In this document: positions 47,837-56,960 of the stretch, piece after piece | How positions within the stretch are numbered: position 1 is the stretch's first letter | Layout: each line of letters opens with the position of its first letter | From: Roseovarius sp. A-2 | Lineage (GTDB): Bacteria; Pseudomonadota; Alphaproteobacteria; Rhodobacterales; Rhodobacteraceae | DNA: 64,000 bases | NCBI RefSeq assembly: GCF_002072155.1 | Contig: NZ_BDIY01000011.1 | Location: 1 to 64,000 of the forward strand | Direction: 5' to 3' | The notes under the pieces: generated by a model | Told to the model about the DNA's origin: nothing | Databases searched by the model: none | The model's input: only the letters and a program-made list of their open reading frames with translations | Position numbers and translations under genes: made by a program

Positions 47837-48043
47837 TCAGGCCGCGTCGTCTTCCAGGTCGATCTCGTCAACGAGGCTCACGACTTCACGGTCAGCGTAG
47901 TGGCCGCAGGCGGCGCAGACGTGATGCGGGCGCTTGAGCTCGCCGCAATTGGGGCATTCGTTCGGGTTGCCCGCAACCAGCGAGTCATGCGCGCGACGGT
48001 TGTTGCGGCGCGATTTCGATACTTTGTTCTGTTGGACGGCCAT
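47837..48043 (-). CDS. rpmF: Ribosomal protein L32
   Basis: A 68-residue bL32: [20 protein letters not shown], then a zinc-binding set [18 protein letters not shown] with four cysteines, followed by the usual acidic tail. Cotranscribed with plsX and fabH as in most proteobacteria. Confidence 0.97.
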   Translation of the reverse strand: MAVQQNKVSKSRRNNRRAHDSLVAGNPNECPNCGELKRPHHVCAACGHYADREVVSLVDEIDLEDDAA

Positions 48044-48208
48044 GTCACAACCTCAATTCCTGTGGGCCATTCGGCCCGGTTTCACGAGTGTCAGCGGCTC
48101 TTAATCCGTAGTGAGCCGCCGGTTCAACCCTCAATTCCGATGAGTGCGCGAAAATACAGAGATTTGTTGCCGGGGCAAGCGATTCTTCGTGCCAGCGAAG
48201 CGCGTGCG

Positions 48209-48775
48209 TCAGTCATCGCTGTCCAGCCGGTCGCGCAGGGCCTTGAGGCCTGCAAAGGGCTTGGTATCCTCGTCGGTAAGCGGCTCTGCACCCTCGGCGG
48301 CGGCGGTCATCTGGCCGAGTTCCACGTCGTCACGGCGCGGCCAGGGGGGCAGCGCAAGGCTGAGCGCCTCGATCATCACGCGGCGCAGGTCGATTTCGTG
48401 CCCCAGGGGTTCGAGCGTGTCATCCTCGGGCATTTCCATTTCCTCGCCCGGCACCACATCCTCGAACGTCGCGTCGGGTGTGAAGAGCCGCGCCACCGGC
48501 TCGTCGATCCGGGTCGTCACGGGATCAAGCGTCACCACGCAGGGCTGCACGACCGTCGCGCCCAACTCCGCGCTGAGCCGCCAATCCGTGCGCCCCTCCG
48601 TCGCGAGGTGCCCGCGCAGGCGCAGCTTGCGCAACTCCAGAAGACCAAGGTCATCCGCGATACGCTTGCGTGCCTCGGCATCCGGCACGATCTCGAAGCC
48701 GATCTCGTCCTTGCCGCGCAGCTGCGCGAGGCGGATCGTATCGGACTTGTGCATCTGCTCGCTTGCGTTTGCCAT
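48209..48775 (-). CDS. yceD: YceD/DUF177-family protein
   Basis: A 188-residue DUF177 protein, the usual gene before rpmF, implicated in 23S rRNA accumulation in bacteria and plants. The core is RLRGHLATEGRTDWRLSAELGATVVQPCVVTLDPVTTRIDEP, with the conserved single cysteine after QP, then DLRRVMIEALSLALPPWPR. The start at 48775 follows AAAGGAAGCG. Confidence 0.9.
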   Translation of the reverse strand: MANASEQMHKSDTIRLAQLRGKDEIGFEIVPDAEARKRIADDLGLLELRKLRLRGHLATEGRTDWRLSAELGATVVQPCVVTLDPVTTRIDEPVARLFTPDATFEDVVPGEEMEMPEDDTLEPLGHEIDLRRVMIEALSLALPPWPRRDDVELGQMTAAAEGAEPLTDEDTKPFAGLKALRDRLDSDD

Positions 48776-48854
48776 CGCTTCCTTTCTTGAACCTGCGGCC
48801 CACCTTGATGTAAGCGGGATAAAAGCCGCGCGCGGCCATGACAAGAGGGCAGAC

Positions 48855-49325
48855 ATGACAGGTACGATATCCCGACTGCTTCGCGGCCTCGTGTTGTGTG
48901 GTCTGCTCGGTGTTGCGGCGTGTTCCGCCACCTACAAGAATCACGGCTATATCCCGCCCGAGGAAGACTTGCAGCAACTCGTCGTTGGTGTCGATACGCG
49001 CACCACGGTGGATGACGTGGTGGGGCCGCCGTCGCTTTCGGGCATGTCCGATCAGGGTGACTACTATTATGTGCGCATGCGCAAGCGGACCTTTGCCATG
49101 TTCCGTCCCGAGGTGATCGAGCGGCAGGTTCTGGCAATCTCGTTCAACGAGGACGACACCATTGCCAATATCGAGACCTTCGGGCTTGAGGATGGGCAGA
49201 TCGTGCCGCTGGCGCGCCGTGTGACTGACAGTTCGGTGGTCAATAACGGCTTCCTGCGGCAAATGCTGGGCAATATCGGGAACATCAACCCGTTCGGCAG
49301 CGGCGGCGCGTTCGGCGATTCCTGA
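48855..49325 (+). CDS. bamE: Outer-membrane assembly lipoprotein BamE (SmpA/OmlA)
   Basis: A 156-residue lipoprotein: signal sequence with lipobox GVAAC, C23 being the acylated residue, then the SmpA/OmlA fold (HGYIPPEEDLQQLVVGVDTRTTVDDVVGPPS, DYYYVRMRKRTFAMFRPEV). It stabilises the BamA complex. A Gly/Asn/Phe-rich tail ends the protein. Divergent from yceD over about 80 bases. Confidence 0.92.
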   Translation: MTGTISRLLRGLVLCGLLGVAACSATYKNHGYIPPEEDLQQLVVGVDTRTTVDDVVGPPSLSGMSDQGDYYYVRMRKRTFAMFRPEVIERQVLAISFNEDDTIANIETFGLEDGQIVPLARRVTDSSVVNNGFLRQMLGNIGNINPFGSGGAFGDS

Positions 49326-49404
49326 GCCCGCGTCATGCGCCTGTCACGGCTTGTGTGCTACCGCGCGGTTGGCTAGACTCGCGGCATCACGGGATGAGGC
49401 GGCA

Positions 49405-50136
49405 ATGACAGGCGAGAGGCGGTATGCGGCGCGATGTGCCTCGGGCCCCGAAGATGTCCGACGGGCGCAGGCATTGCGCGCGGTCGCGTTTCTCGGTCAG
49501 GAGGGCGGGCTGGATGTCGATCCCTTCGATGGTATCTGCAATCATATCCTGGTCGAGGAGGGGGCGACCGGGCGGCTTGTCTGCTGTTTTCGAGTTCTCA
49601 CCCTCAACGATGGCTGCGAGATCGCCCAGAGCTATTCGGCGCAGTTCTACGAGTTGTCGGCGCTTGAGGCGTTCCACGGCAAGATGGCCGAGATGGGCCG
49701 GTTCTGCATCGCGCCCGGGCGCAACGATCCTGATATCCTGCGCGTGGCCTGGGCCGAGATGACACGCCTTGTCGATGAGCAGGGGATCGAGATGCTGTTT
49801 GGTTGTTCCTCCTTCAAGGGGGTGGAGACCGATGCATATCTCGACGCCTTCGCGGTGCTGCGCGCGCGGCATCTGGCGCCGCGCCGCTGGTGGCCGCAGG
49901 TCAAGGCGCCGAGTGTGTTTCGCTTTGCGCAGCGCCTCAAGCGGCATAAGCCCGATCTGAAACAGGCGATGCGCCACATGCCGCCCTTGTTGCGCACCTA
50001 TCTGATGATGGGCGGATGGGTCAGCGATCATGCGGTGATCGACCGCAATCTGGGCACGTTGCACGTGTTTACCGGGGTCGAGATCGGGGCCATTCCCGAC
50101 ACCCGAAAGCGGCTGTTGCGCGCAATGGCGGGCTGA
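49405..50136 (+). CDS. OlsB-family N-acyltransferase (GlsB-like candidate)
   Basis: A 243-residue second member of the OlsB/GNAT acyltransferase family. It shares the OlsB layout (RAQALRAVAFLGQEGG; VCCFRVL; EMGRFCIAPGR; LFGCSSFKGVE; MPPLLRTYLMMGGWVSDHAV) but is divergent from the olsB at 41478 and has no olsA partner. In Ruegeria a stand-alone OlsB paralog, GlsB, makes glutamine lipid with OlsA supplying the second acyl chain; this gene is a good GlsB candidate. That assignment is inference from family and arrangement. The start at 49405 follows GATGAGGCGG. Confidence 0.8.
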   Translation: MTGERRYAARCASGPEDVRRAQALRAVAFLGQEGGLDVDPFDGICNHILVEEGATGRLVCCFRVLTLNDGCEIAQSYSAQFYELSALEAFHGKMAEMGRFCIAPGRNDPDILRVAWAEMTRLVDEQGIEMLFGCSSFKGVETDAYLDAFAVLRARHLAPRRWWPQVKAPSVFRFAQRLKRHKPDLKQAMRHMPPLLRTYLMMGGWVSDHAVIDRNLGTLHVFTGVEIGAIPDTRKRLLRAMAG

Positions 50137-50177
50137 GGGTGCTTGACCGCGCCGGGGCGGCGGGATAGCCCGCGCCC

Positions 50178-51995
50178 ATGGCACGTGCACCGCTTCTCCA
50201 ACTCAATGACATTTCCCTGACTTTCGGGGGCGATCCGATTTTTGACGCGCTGTCGCTGGTGGTGCAGCCCGGTGACCGGGTGGCGCTGGTGGGGCGCAAC
50301 GGATCGGGCAAATCGACGCTGATGAAGGTCATGGCCGGGCTGGTGGAGCCGGACCGGGGCGAGCGCATCGTGACGCCGGGCACGAGTGTCGGCTATATGG
50401 AGCAGGAGCCCGAAATGAAGGGCTTTGCCACCCTTGGAGAGTTCGCGATGAGCGAACTCGACGCAGGCGAGATGTACCGCGTCGAGATGGCTGCCGAGGG
50501 TTTGAAATTCGACCCCGACCGGCCGGTCGCGACCGCCTCGGGCGGTGAGCGGCGGCGCGCGGCTCTGGCCAAGCTGATGGCCGAGGCGCCCGAATTGATG
50601 CTGCTCGACGAGCCGACCAATCACCTAGATATCGAGGCGATCGGCTGGTTGGAGACGCAGCTGCGGGAGACGCGCAAAGGTTATGTGCTGATCAGCCACG
50701 ACCGTGCGTTTTTGCGTGAGCTTAGCCGCGCAACTCTTTGGATAGACAGGGGGATGACCCGCAGGCAAGAGCGCGGATTCGAGGGTTTTGAGGCTTGGCG
50801 CGACAAGGTCTGGGAGGAAGAGGACCAACAGCGCCACAAGCTTAATCGCAAGATCAAGGCCGAGGCCCGGTGGGCCGTCGAAGGCATCAGCGCACGGCGC
50901 AAGCGCAATCAGGGCCGGGTGCGCGCCTTGCAGGCGTTGCGAGAGGAGCGCAGCAGTCAGATCCGCCGTCAAGGCACGGCGGCAATGGCGCTCGATTCGG
51001 GCCCGTCTTCTGGCCGCAAGGTGATGGAAGCGGACGGAATTTCAAAGCGTTACGATGGTAAGCTCATCTTGAGTGAGTTCAGTATCAAGATTCTGCGCGG
51101 CGATCGCGTTGCCTTTGTCGGGCCCAACGGGGTGGGCAAGACGACACTGCTCAAGATGCTGATGGGCGAGGTCGCACCGGATACCGGGCGTGTCACGCAT
51201 GGCACCAACCTGATGCCCGCCGTGTTCGATCAGGCGCGCGCGCAACTGGCCCCGGAAATGAGCCTTTGGGAGAGCCTCACAGGCGATATAGACATGCGCG
51301 TCTCGGGGCAGGCGGATCAGGTGCTGGTGCGCGGGCAACCGCGCCATGTGGTGGGCTATCTGAAGGATTTCCTCTTTGACGAGCGACAGGTGCGCGCACC
51401 GGTCAAGTCCTTGTCTGGGGGAGAAAAAGCGCGGCTGTTGCTGGCCAAGCTTATGGCGCGGGAAAGCAACCTGCTGGTGCTTGACGAACCGACCAACGAT
51501 CTTGATATTGAGACGCTGGACCTGTTGCAGGAACTGCTCGACGATTATGACGGCACCGTCCTGCTGGTCAGCCACGACCGGGATTTTCTCGATCGCGTGG
51601 CGACCACGACCATCGCGATGGAGGGCGACGGGCGTGCCACCGCCTATGCCGGCGGCTGGAGCGACTACCGTGCGCAGCGGGGCCGGAACGAAGCCGCGCC
51701 GGTAGAGAGAAAAGTAGAAAAAACAGATAGTAAGGCGGCAAAGTCAAAGCAGGATAAGACGTCGAAGTTGAGCTTTACCGACAAGCACCGGCTGGAGGAA
51801 CTGCCGGGGGTGATCGCGCGGCTGGAGGCCGAGATCGCTAAGCTGGAAGGGCTGCTCGCCGATGCCGATCTGTTCACCCGCGAACCGGTGAAGTTCAAAA
51901 AGGCGACCGAAGCGCTGAGCGCGCGGCAGCAGGCGCTGGCGCAGGCCGAGGACGACTGGCTGACACTGGCGGAAAAGGCCGAATCCGAGGGCTGA
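50178..51995 (+). CDS. uup: ABC-F family ATPase (Uup-like)
   Basis: A 605-residue soluble protein with two ABC cassettes and no membrane segments. Walker A motifs GRNGSGKST and GPNGVGKTT; signatures SGGERRRAALAKL and LSGGEKARLLLAKL; Walker B LLDEPTNHLD and VLDEPTNDLD. The charged C-terminal coiled coil (from about 535) is the Uup-type DNA/ribosome-binding domain. ABC-F proteins act on ribosomes; Uup also affects transposon excision. Follows the acyltransferase gene by 41 bases. Confidence 0.92.
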   Translation: MARAPLLQLNDISLTFGGDPIFDALSLVVQPGDRVALVGRNGSGKSTLMKVMAGLVEPDRGERIVTPGTSVGYMEQEPEMKGFATLGEFAMSELDAGEMYRVEMAAEGLKFDPDRPVATASGGERRRAALAKLMAEAPELMLLDEPTNHLDIEAIGWLETQLRETRKGYVLISHDRAFLRELSRATLWIDRGMTRRQERGFEGFEAWRDKVWEEEDQQRHKLNRKIKAEARWAVEGISARRKRNQGRVRALQALREERSSQIRRQGTAAMALDSGPSSGRKVMEADGISKRYDGKLILSEFSIKILRGDRVAFVGPNGVGKTTLLKMLMGEVAPDTGRVTHGTNLMPAVFDQARAQLAPEMSLWESLTGDIDMRVSGQADQVLVRGQPRHVVGYLKDFLFDERQVRAPVKSLSGGEKARLLLAKLMARESNLLVLDEPTNDLDIETLDLLQELLDDYDGTVLLVSHDRDFLDRVATTTIAMEGDGRATAYAGGWSDYRAQRGRNEAAPVERKVEKTDSKAAKSKQDKTSKLSFTDKHRLEELPGVIARLEAEIAKLEGLLADADLFTREPVKFKKATEALSARQQALAQAEDDWLTLAEKAESEG

Positions 51996-52026
51996 TTTCA
52001 CCTGTAAATCGCAGGGTTGCGCGGCT

Positions 52027-52824
52027 ATGCTCGCGCATATGAGTTCATCGGATCGCAGCATCAGGGACCGCGTCAGGCTCTTGTACGAGGGTCGCTCAAA
52101 ACGTGCCACGCGGTTTCGGTACGGGCTGCTGATCTTCGACGCGGTGACCATCGTCTTCTTTCTCGCGACCGCCACACTGCCGCTCAGCCCTGCGCTGATT
52201 GCGGCGGATGCGGGAGTGGCCGCGATCATCCTCGCGGATTTTGCCTGTCGGTTGTGGATTTCGGAGAACCGCCTGCGACACTTGCGGCAAATCTACGTGA
52301 TCGTGGATGTTCTGGTTCTGGCCTCGCTGATCGCCGCGCCGTTCCTGGGGCAGGGCTGGGCGGCGTTGCGGCTGTTGCGGGCGCTGCGGCTGGTGCATTC
52401 CTATCACCTGCTCAAGGATCTGCGACGCGATGTGCGGATTTTCCGCCTGTACGAGGATGCGATTCTCGCGACGGTCAACCTGCTGGTGTTCATCTTCGCG
52501 ATGACCGCGCTCGTGCTGGTGCTGCGCGGCGGGCAGGAGCCGGGGCTGGAGACCTATGTCGATGCGCTCTATTTCACGGTGACGACGCTGACCACCACCG
52601 GCTATGGCGATATCCTGATGACCACCGGCACCGGGCGGTTGTTGGCGGTGGGGATCATGCTGGCCGGCGTGGGGTTGTTCCTGCGGTTGGCGCGGGCGAT
52701 TTTCGTGCCCGCCAAGGTACGGCACAAGTGCCAGGATTGCGGGCTTCTCAAGCAAGACCCCGACGCCATCCATTGCAAGCATTGCGGCCGCGAGTTGAAG
52801 ATCGAGACCGAGGGCGCGGATTGA
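52027..52824 (+). CDS. Voltage-sensor-like potassium channel with zinc-ribbon tail
   Basis: A 265-residue membrane protein of the ion-transport family: S1-S4-like helices (34-135, with regularly spaced arginines in ALRLLRALRLVHSYHLL and DLRRDVR), a pore loop with selectivity filter TTTGYGD at 189-195, and S6 to about 222. The C-terminal 35 residues hold C235-x2-C238 and C250-x2-C253, a zinc-ribbon pair, in place of an RCK domain. Likely a K+ channel; gating by the ribbon is speculation. An ATG four codons later (52039) is an alternative start. Confidence 0.83.
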   Translation: MLAHMSSSDRSIRDRVRLLYEGRSKRATRFRYGLLIFDAVTIVFFLATATLPLSPALIAADAGVAAIILADFACRLWISENRLRHLRQIYVIVDVLVLASLIAAPFLGQGWAALRLLRALRLVHSYHLLKDLRRDVRIFRLYEDAILATVNLLVFIFAMTALVLVLRGGQEPGLETYVDALYFTVTTLTTTGYGDILMTTGTGRLLAVGIMLAGVGLFLRLARAIFVPAKVRHKCQDCGLLKQDPDAIHCKHCGRELKIETEGAD

Positions 52825-52831
52825 GCGCCGC

Positions 52832-53587
52832 TCAGCGCATCCGCAGCGCGCCGTCGAGGCGGATCACCTCGCCGTTGAGATAGCCGCATTCGACGATGAA
52901 GGCCGCCAGCCGCGCGTATTCCTCGGGGTCGCCGAGACGTTTGGGAAAGGTCACTTCAGCGGCAAGGTCGTCCTGCACCTCCTGCGGCAGCCCGCGCATC
53001 ATCGGGGTGGCGAAAATCCCCGGTGCGATGGCCATGACGCGAATCCCCTCGCGCACGAGATCGCGGGCCATCGGCAACGACAGCCCGACGATCCCGCCCT
53101 TGGAGGCGGCATAGGCGGCCTGTCCCTTTTGTCCGTCGAAAGCGGCGATGGAGGCGGTGTTGATGATCACGCCGCGCGCGCCATCCGCGTCCGGCGCATT
53201 CGCGGCCATCGCGGCGGCGGCGAGGCGCGCCACGTTGAACGTGCCCACGAGGTTGATGTCGATGGTGCGGCGGAAGGCATCAAGCGGGTGCGGTCCGTCG
53301 CGCCCGAGGACCTTGGCCCCCGTGGCGATGCCGGCGCAGTTCACCACTGCGGTGATTCGGCCCATCCGGTCGCGCGCGGTGGCGATGGCGGTGGCGACCG
53401 ACGCCTCGTCGGTCACGTCGGTCTCGACAAAGCCCGCGCCGATTTCGGTGGCGACATCCGCGCCGCGCACTGGGTCGCGGTCGAGCAGCGTTACCTGCGC
53501 GCCCCGCGCCCGGAACTGCCGTGCCGTCGCCTCGCCAAGCCCGGAGGCGCCGCCGGTGATCAGCGCCGCACTGTCCTCGATACGCAT
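52832..53587 (-). CDS. SDR-family 3-hydroxyacyl-CoA dehydrogenase-like enzyme
   Basis: A 251-residue short-chain dehydrogenase resembling type II 3-hydroxyacyl-CoA (3-hydroxy-2-methylbutyryl-CoA) dehydrogenase. TGGASGLG at 11-18, LLDRD after beta-2 (Asp, NAD preference), NCAGIATGAK, the catalytic Tyr/Lys in YAASK, and the typical C-terminal PKRLGDPEEYA. It probably serves fatty- or branched-chain acyl-CoA oxidation. Stands alone. Confidence 0.85.
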   Translation of the reverse strand: MRIEDSAALITGGASGLGEATARQFRARGAQVTLLDRDPVRGADVATEIGAGFVETDVTDEASVATAIATARDRMGRITAVVNCAGIATGAKVLGRDGPHPLDAFRRTIDINLVGTFNVARLAAAAMAANAPDADGARGVIINTASIAAFDGQKGQAAYAASKGGIVGLSLPMARDLVREGIRVMAIAPGIFATPMMRGLPQEVQDDLAAEVTFPKRLGDPEEYARLAAFIVECGYLNGEVIRLDGALRMR

Positions 53588-53686
53588 TGGATGCCCTCCT
53601 GAAAAAATGAACGATTGTTCATTTACCCGTCCCGCGCCGGGCTGTCAAAGCTTGTCTTTGCACGGACCCGCACGGCCCGGATCGTT

Positions 53687-54511
53687 TCAGGGCTTCGTGG
53701 CGGCTTGCCCGGTTGTGGCTGTGGTTGCGCCGGGCGCGCGCGCGCCCGATCCGCGCCGTTCCCAGCGGCTGAAGAGCAGGGTGATGACACCCGCGACCAG
53801 CAAGTAGGCTACGGCAAGTAGCAACAGCGGCTCGTAGACGATGAAGGTTTCCGCCCGCACGCGCGAGGAGACGGCGTAGATCTCCATTACCGTGATCGTC
53901 GCGACCAGCGGGGTGGCCTTGAGTTGCAGGATGGTCTCGCCGCCCAGCGTCGGCAGCACGTTGCGCACCGCCAGCGGCAGCCAGATCCGGCGGAAGACGG
54001 TAACGCGCGACATGCCAAAGGCGCGCCCGGCTTCCAGCTGACCCTTGTCCACGCCTGCGAAGGCCCCGCGCATGACCTCGCCTTCATACCCGGCATAGGA
54101 CAGGGTCAGTGCCAGAACAGCATAGGGCCAGGCCTGGCGTAGATAGGGCCAAAGCTCGCTGTTGCGGATTTCGGGGAATTGCGGGAACAGTGACCCCAGA
54201 CCGTAATAGAACAGCCAGATCTGCAACAGCAACGGCGTGCCCCGGATAATGGTGCAGAACGCCCGCGCCGGTGCCGACAGGTACCATGGCCCGATCGCCT
54301 GTGCCATGCCAAGCGGTATGGCAAGCAGCATGCCCAGAACCGAGGTGACGACAAGCAGCCAGATCGTCGTCCACAGCCCCTCGACCGCGAGCGGCGCATA
54401 TTTCGGCAGCCAGTCCCATCGCAGGGCATAGGCGCACCAGATCACGAAGGCCGCGAAGACCGCCATCAGGATCAGCCGGTGAGGTTGCAACAGTGCGCGC
54501 AAGCCGGTCAT
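53687..54511 (-). CDS. Amino-acid ABC transporter permease (HisM-like)
   Basis: A 274-residue polar amino-acid permease with five or six hydrophobic helices and the cytoplasmic EAA loop (AGVDKGQLEAGRAFGMSRVTVFRRI). Fits the HisM/ArtM class for basic amino acids. The start at 54511 overlaps the stop of the other permease gene (ATGA). Last gene of the importer operon, which ends with binding protein and ATPase upstream. Confidence 0.88.
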   Translation of the reverse strand: MTGLRALLQPHRLILMAVFAAFVIWCAYALRWDWLPKYAPLAVEGLWTTIWLLVVTSVLGMLLAIPLGMAQAIGPWYLSAPARAFCTIIRGTPLLLQIWLFYYGLGSLFPQFPEIRNSELWPYLRQAWPYAVLALTLSYAGYEGEVMRGAFAGVDKGQLEAGRAFGMSRVTVFRRIWLPLAVRNVLPTLGGETILQLKATPLVATITVMEIYAVSSRVRAETFIVYEPLLLLAVAYLLVAGVITLLFSRWERRGSGARAPGATTATTGQAATKP

Positions 54512-55260
54512 CTGCGGCCCTCCCGCAGCGATGGCTGGCCGCGCCGGGACCATTTCTCGATCCAGCCGAAGACGACGCCGGAGCCCAGTGTCACCATCAG
54601 GTAAAGCGCCCCGGCAGCAAGAAAGAAGGTGAAATAGGCCCGCGTGCTGCTGGCCGCCTGGCGGGTTTCGAGGGTCAGTTCGTTAAAGCCCACGATGGCC
54701 AGAAGCGCCGTATCCTTGGTGGCGATCAGCCAGAGATTGGCCAGCCCCGGCGTCGCAAAGGACATCATCGCCGGAACCGTCACCCGGCGCATCAGCAGCA
54801 GCGGCGGCATGCCAAAGGCGCGTGCTGCTTCGATCTGGCCCGGCGGCACCGCCTGGATCGCGCCGCGCAGCACCTCGGTCGCATAGGCGCCCTGAACGAG
54901 CCCGAGCACCCAGATACCGGCGATCACACCGTTGATTTCGACCCGGTCATAGCCCATGGCTTCGGCCGCCTTGTTGATCAGGTCAGAGCCCGCGTAATAG
55001 AGGATCAGGATCAGGACGAGTTCCGGCACCGCCCGGATCACCGTGGTATAAATGGCGAGCAGATCGCGTAGGACCGGACCGCCATAGAGTTTTCCGCAGG
55101 CTCCAAACAGCCCGATAATCAATCCCAGACCGAACGCCCCGAAAGCGATCTGGAGCGAGTGCAGCAACCCGCGCAGAAGGTTGCTGCCCCAGCCCGGCGG
55201 GGACAGGGACAGCAGTTTCAGACTGTCGGCCAGTCCGAAAAATTCAACCAGGGCATCCAA
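54508..55260 (-). CDS. Amino-acid ABC transporter permease (HisQ-like)
   Basis: A 250-residue permease partner: N-terminal helices LLHSLQIAFGAFGLGLIIGLF, EAA loop GAIQAVPPGQIEAARAFGMPPLLLMRR, and ATKDTALLAIVGFNELT. With the next permease it forms the heterodimeric channel of a polar amino-acid importer. Starts 9 bases after the binding-protein stop. Confidence 0.88.
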   Translation of the reverse strand: MDALVEFFGLADSLKLLSLSPPGWGSNLLRGLLHSLQIAFGAFGLGLIIGLFGACGKLYGGPVLRDLLAIYTTVIRAVPELVLILILYYAGSDLINKAAEAMGYDRVEINGVIAGIWVLGLVQGAYATEVLRGAIQAVPPGQIEAARAFGMPPLLLMRRVTVPAMMSFATPGLANLWLIATKDTALLAIVGFNELTLETRQAASSTRAYFTFFLAAGALYLMVTLGSGVVFGWIEKWSRRGQPSLREGRR

Positions 55261-55269
55261 GTCCGGGCT

Positions 55270-56046
55270 CTACTCGGCCAGGATGCTCGTATCGAAATAG
55301 CGCGCGGTGATTTCGTCGTGCGTTCCATTTTCGATGATCTTCGCGATGCCGGCATTGATCTTTTCGCGCAGGTCGTCGTCGCCCTTGCGCAGGCCCGCAC
55401 CGACCCCCTTGCCAAGAATGCTTTCGTCATTGGGCACCGCGCCCTTGATTTCGCAGCAGGCACCGGCGTCGGAATTGACGAATTCGCCCATCGCGATGCT
55501 GTCGGCCTGGATCGCGTCTATGCGGCCCGAGACCAGATCCTGGTTCGCCTCGTCCTGGGTCTGGTAGACGCGGATCTCGGCGGCGGCATCGGCAAAATGC
55601 GCGGTGGCATAGGCCTGGTGTGTGGTCGCGGCCTGAACCCCGAGGATCTTGCCGTCCAGCGAGGCGGCGCTTGGTGCGATATCCATCGACCTGTCGGCGA
55701 CGATCACCGCTGGCGTGTTGTAGTAGGGATCGCTGAAATCAATGGTTTTCATGCGCTCGTCGGTGATCGACATCGAGGCCATGATGGCGTCGATCTGCTG
55801 TCCGGTCAGCGACGGAATGATGCCGTCCCACGCGACCGGGGTGATCACGCAGTCAAGCTCGGCAGCCTCGCAGACCGCGTTGATGATCTCGACTTCCCAA
55901 CCGCCCCATTCGCCCGAGGCATCAAGCGAGGCGAAGGGCGGATAGGGCTCGGCGGCGATGCCGATCTTGACCTCTTCGGCCATGGCAGCGCCAGCGCCAA
56001 GCGCCCCGGCAAGGGTCGCAGCAGCGAGGGATTTCATGAATTTCAT
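55270..56046 (-). CDS. Amino-acid ABC transporter substrate-binding protein
   Basis: A 258-residue periplasmic binding protein of family 3 (SBP_bac_3): signal peptide to about AAMAEE, then VKIGIAAEPYPPFASLD, GWEVEIINAVCEAAELDC, and ITDERMKTIDFSDPYYNTPAVIVA. These match lysine/arginine/ornithine or histidine binding proteins. The neighbouring catabolic genes point to arginine or methylarginine as ligand, which is inference. A second GAGCCACC-like close cysteine pair (ACCEI) is present. Confidence 0.87.
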   Translation of the reverse strand: MKFMKSLAAATLAGALGAGAAMAEEVKIGIAAEPYPPFASLDASGEWGGWEVEIINAVCEAAELDCVITPVAWDGIIPSLTGQQIDAIMASMSITDERMKTIDFSDPYYNTPAVIVADRSMDIAPSAASLDGKILGVQAATTHQAYATAHFADAAAEIRVYQTQDEANQDLVSGRIDAIQADSIAMGEFVNSDAGACCEIKGAVPNDESILGKGVGAGLRKGDDDLREKINAGIAKIIENGTHDEITARYFDTSILAE

Positions 56047-56076
56047 TTTTCTATCTCCTGTTGGTTTGGTTGGTTT

Positions 56077-56856
56077 TCAGTGAACTGTTTGCAGGAATTG
56101 CTGCAATCGCTCGGAGCGCGGGTTGGCAAACAGCTGCTCCGGCGGTCCCTGTTCCTCGATGCGGCCTTCGGACAGGTACAAGACATGGCTTGCGACTTCG
56201 CGCGCGAATTTCATTTCGTGGGTGACCAGCAACATGGTGCGGCCCTCCTGTGCCAGATCGCGGATCACGCGCAGCACGTCTCCCACCAGTTCAGGATCGA
56301 GTGCGCTGGTGGGTTCGTCAAAGAGCATCACCGTCGGATCGACCGCCAGCGCGCGGGCAATCGCGGCGCGCTGTTGCTGGCCGCCGGACAGGTAAGCGGG
56401 ATAGGTGTCGGCCTTGTCGCGCAGCCCGACACGGTCGAGCAGATCGAAGGCGCGCGCCGTCGCCGCGTCGCGGTGCATCCCCAGCACGTGGACCGGCACC
56501 TCGATCACGTTTTCGAGCAATGTACGGTGGGTCCAGAGGTTGAAGCTCTGGAAAACCATGCCCAGCCGACTGCGGATGCGTTCGATCTGACGCCGGTTGG
56601 CGGGGCGTCCGTCCGCGCGCATGGCAACCTCCTCGCCATCGACGATGATCTTGCCCGAGGTCGGCGTTTCCAGAAAGTTGGTGCAACGCAAGAGGGTCGA
56701 CTTGCCGGATCCGCTGCCCCCGATGATGGCGACGACATCCCCCTTTCGGGCGTCGAGAGACACCCCCTTCAAGACTTCGACAGAGCCGAAATTCTTGCAC
56801 AGATCAATGACCTGTATTGCCGATGGTTCGCCGTCTGCGGTGCGATTTGCAGTCAA
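56077..56856 (-). CDS. Amino-acid ABC transporter ATPase (HisP/GlnQ-like)
   Basis: A 259-residue ATPase with Walker A GGSGSGKST, Q-loop MVFQSFNLWTHRTLLENV, signature LSGGQQQRAAIARALA, Walker B VMLFDEPTSALDPELV and switch VTHE, ending without a TOBE domain as in HisP. First gene of the minus-strand importer operon (ATPase, binding protein, two permeases). A TTGACA promoter lies upstream in the gap shared with the TetR gene. Confidence 0.9.
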   Translation of the reverse strand: MTANRTADGEPSAIQVIDLCKNFGSVEVLKGVSLDARKGDVVAIIGGSGSGKSTLLRCTNFLETPTSGKIIVDGEEVAMRADGRPANRRQIERIRSRLGMVFQSFNLWTHRTLLENVIEVPVHVLGMHRDAATARAFDLLDRVGLRDKADTYPAYLSGGQQQRAAIARALAVDPTVMLFDEPTSALDPELVGDVLRVIRDLAQEGRTMLLVTHEMKFAREVASHVLYLSEGRIEEQGPPEQLFANPRSERLQQFLQTVH

Positions 56857-56906
56857 AGGAAGGGCCCCGATGTTGCATTTTCAGCTTGTAGTTAGGCAGA
56901 GAGCGA

Positions 56907-56935
56907 GTAATTATGCAAGTGTATAGTTTTGTCAA
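56907..56935 (-). promoter_or_regulatory. Promoter candidate for the importer operon
   Basis: On the minus strand a consensus TTGACA (56930-56935) is followed after 17 bases by AATTAC (56907-56912), within an A+T-rich patch unusual for this chromosome. It points toward the ATPase gene and overlaps the possible TetR N-terminus, so a TetR protein bound here could shut both directions. Confidence 0.5.
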
Positions 56936-56960
56936 CTTCCGTCACAAGGCCGTCGCCCGC

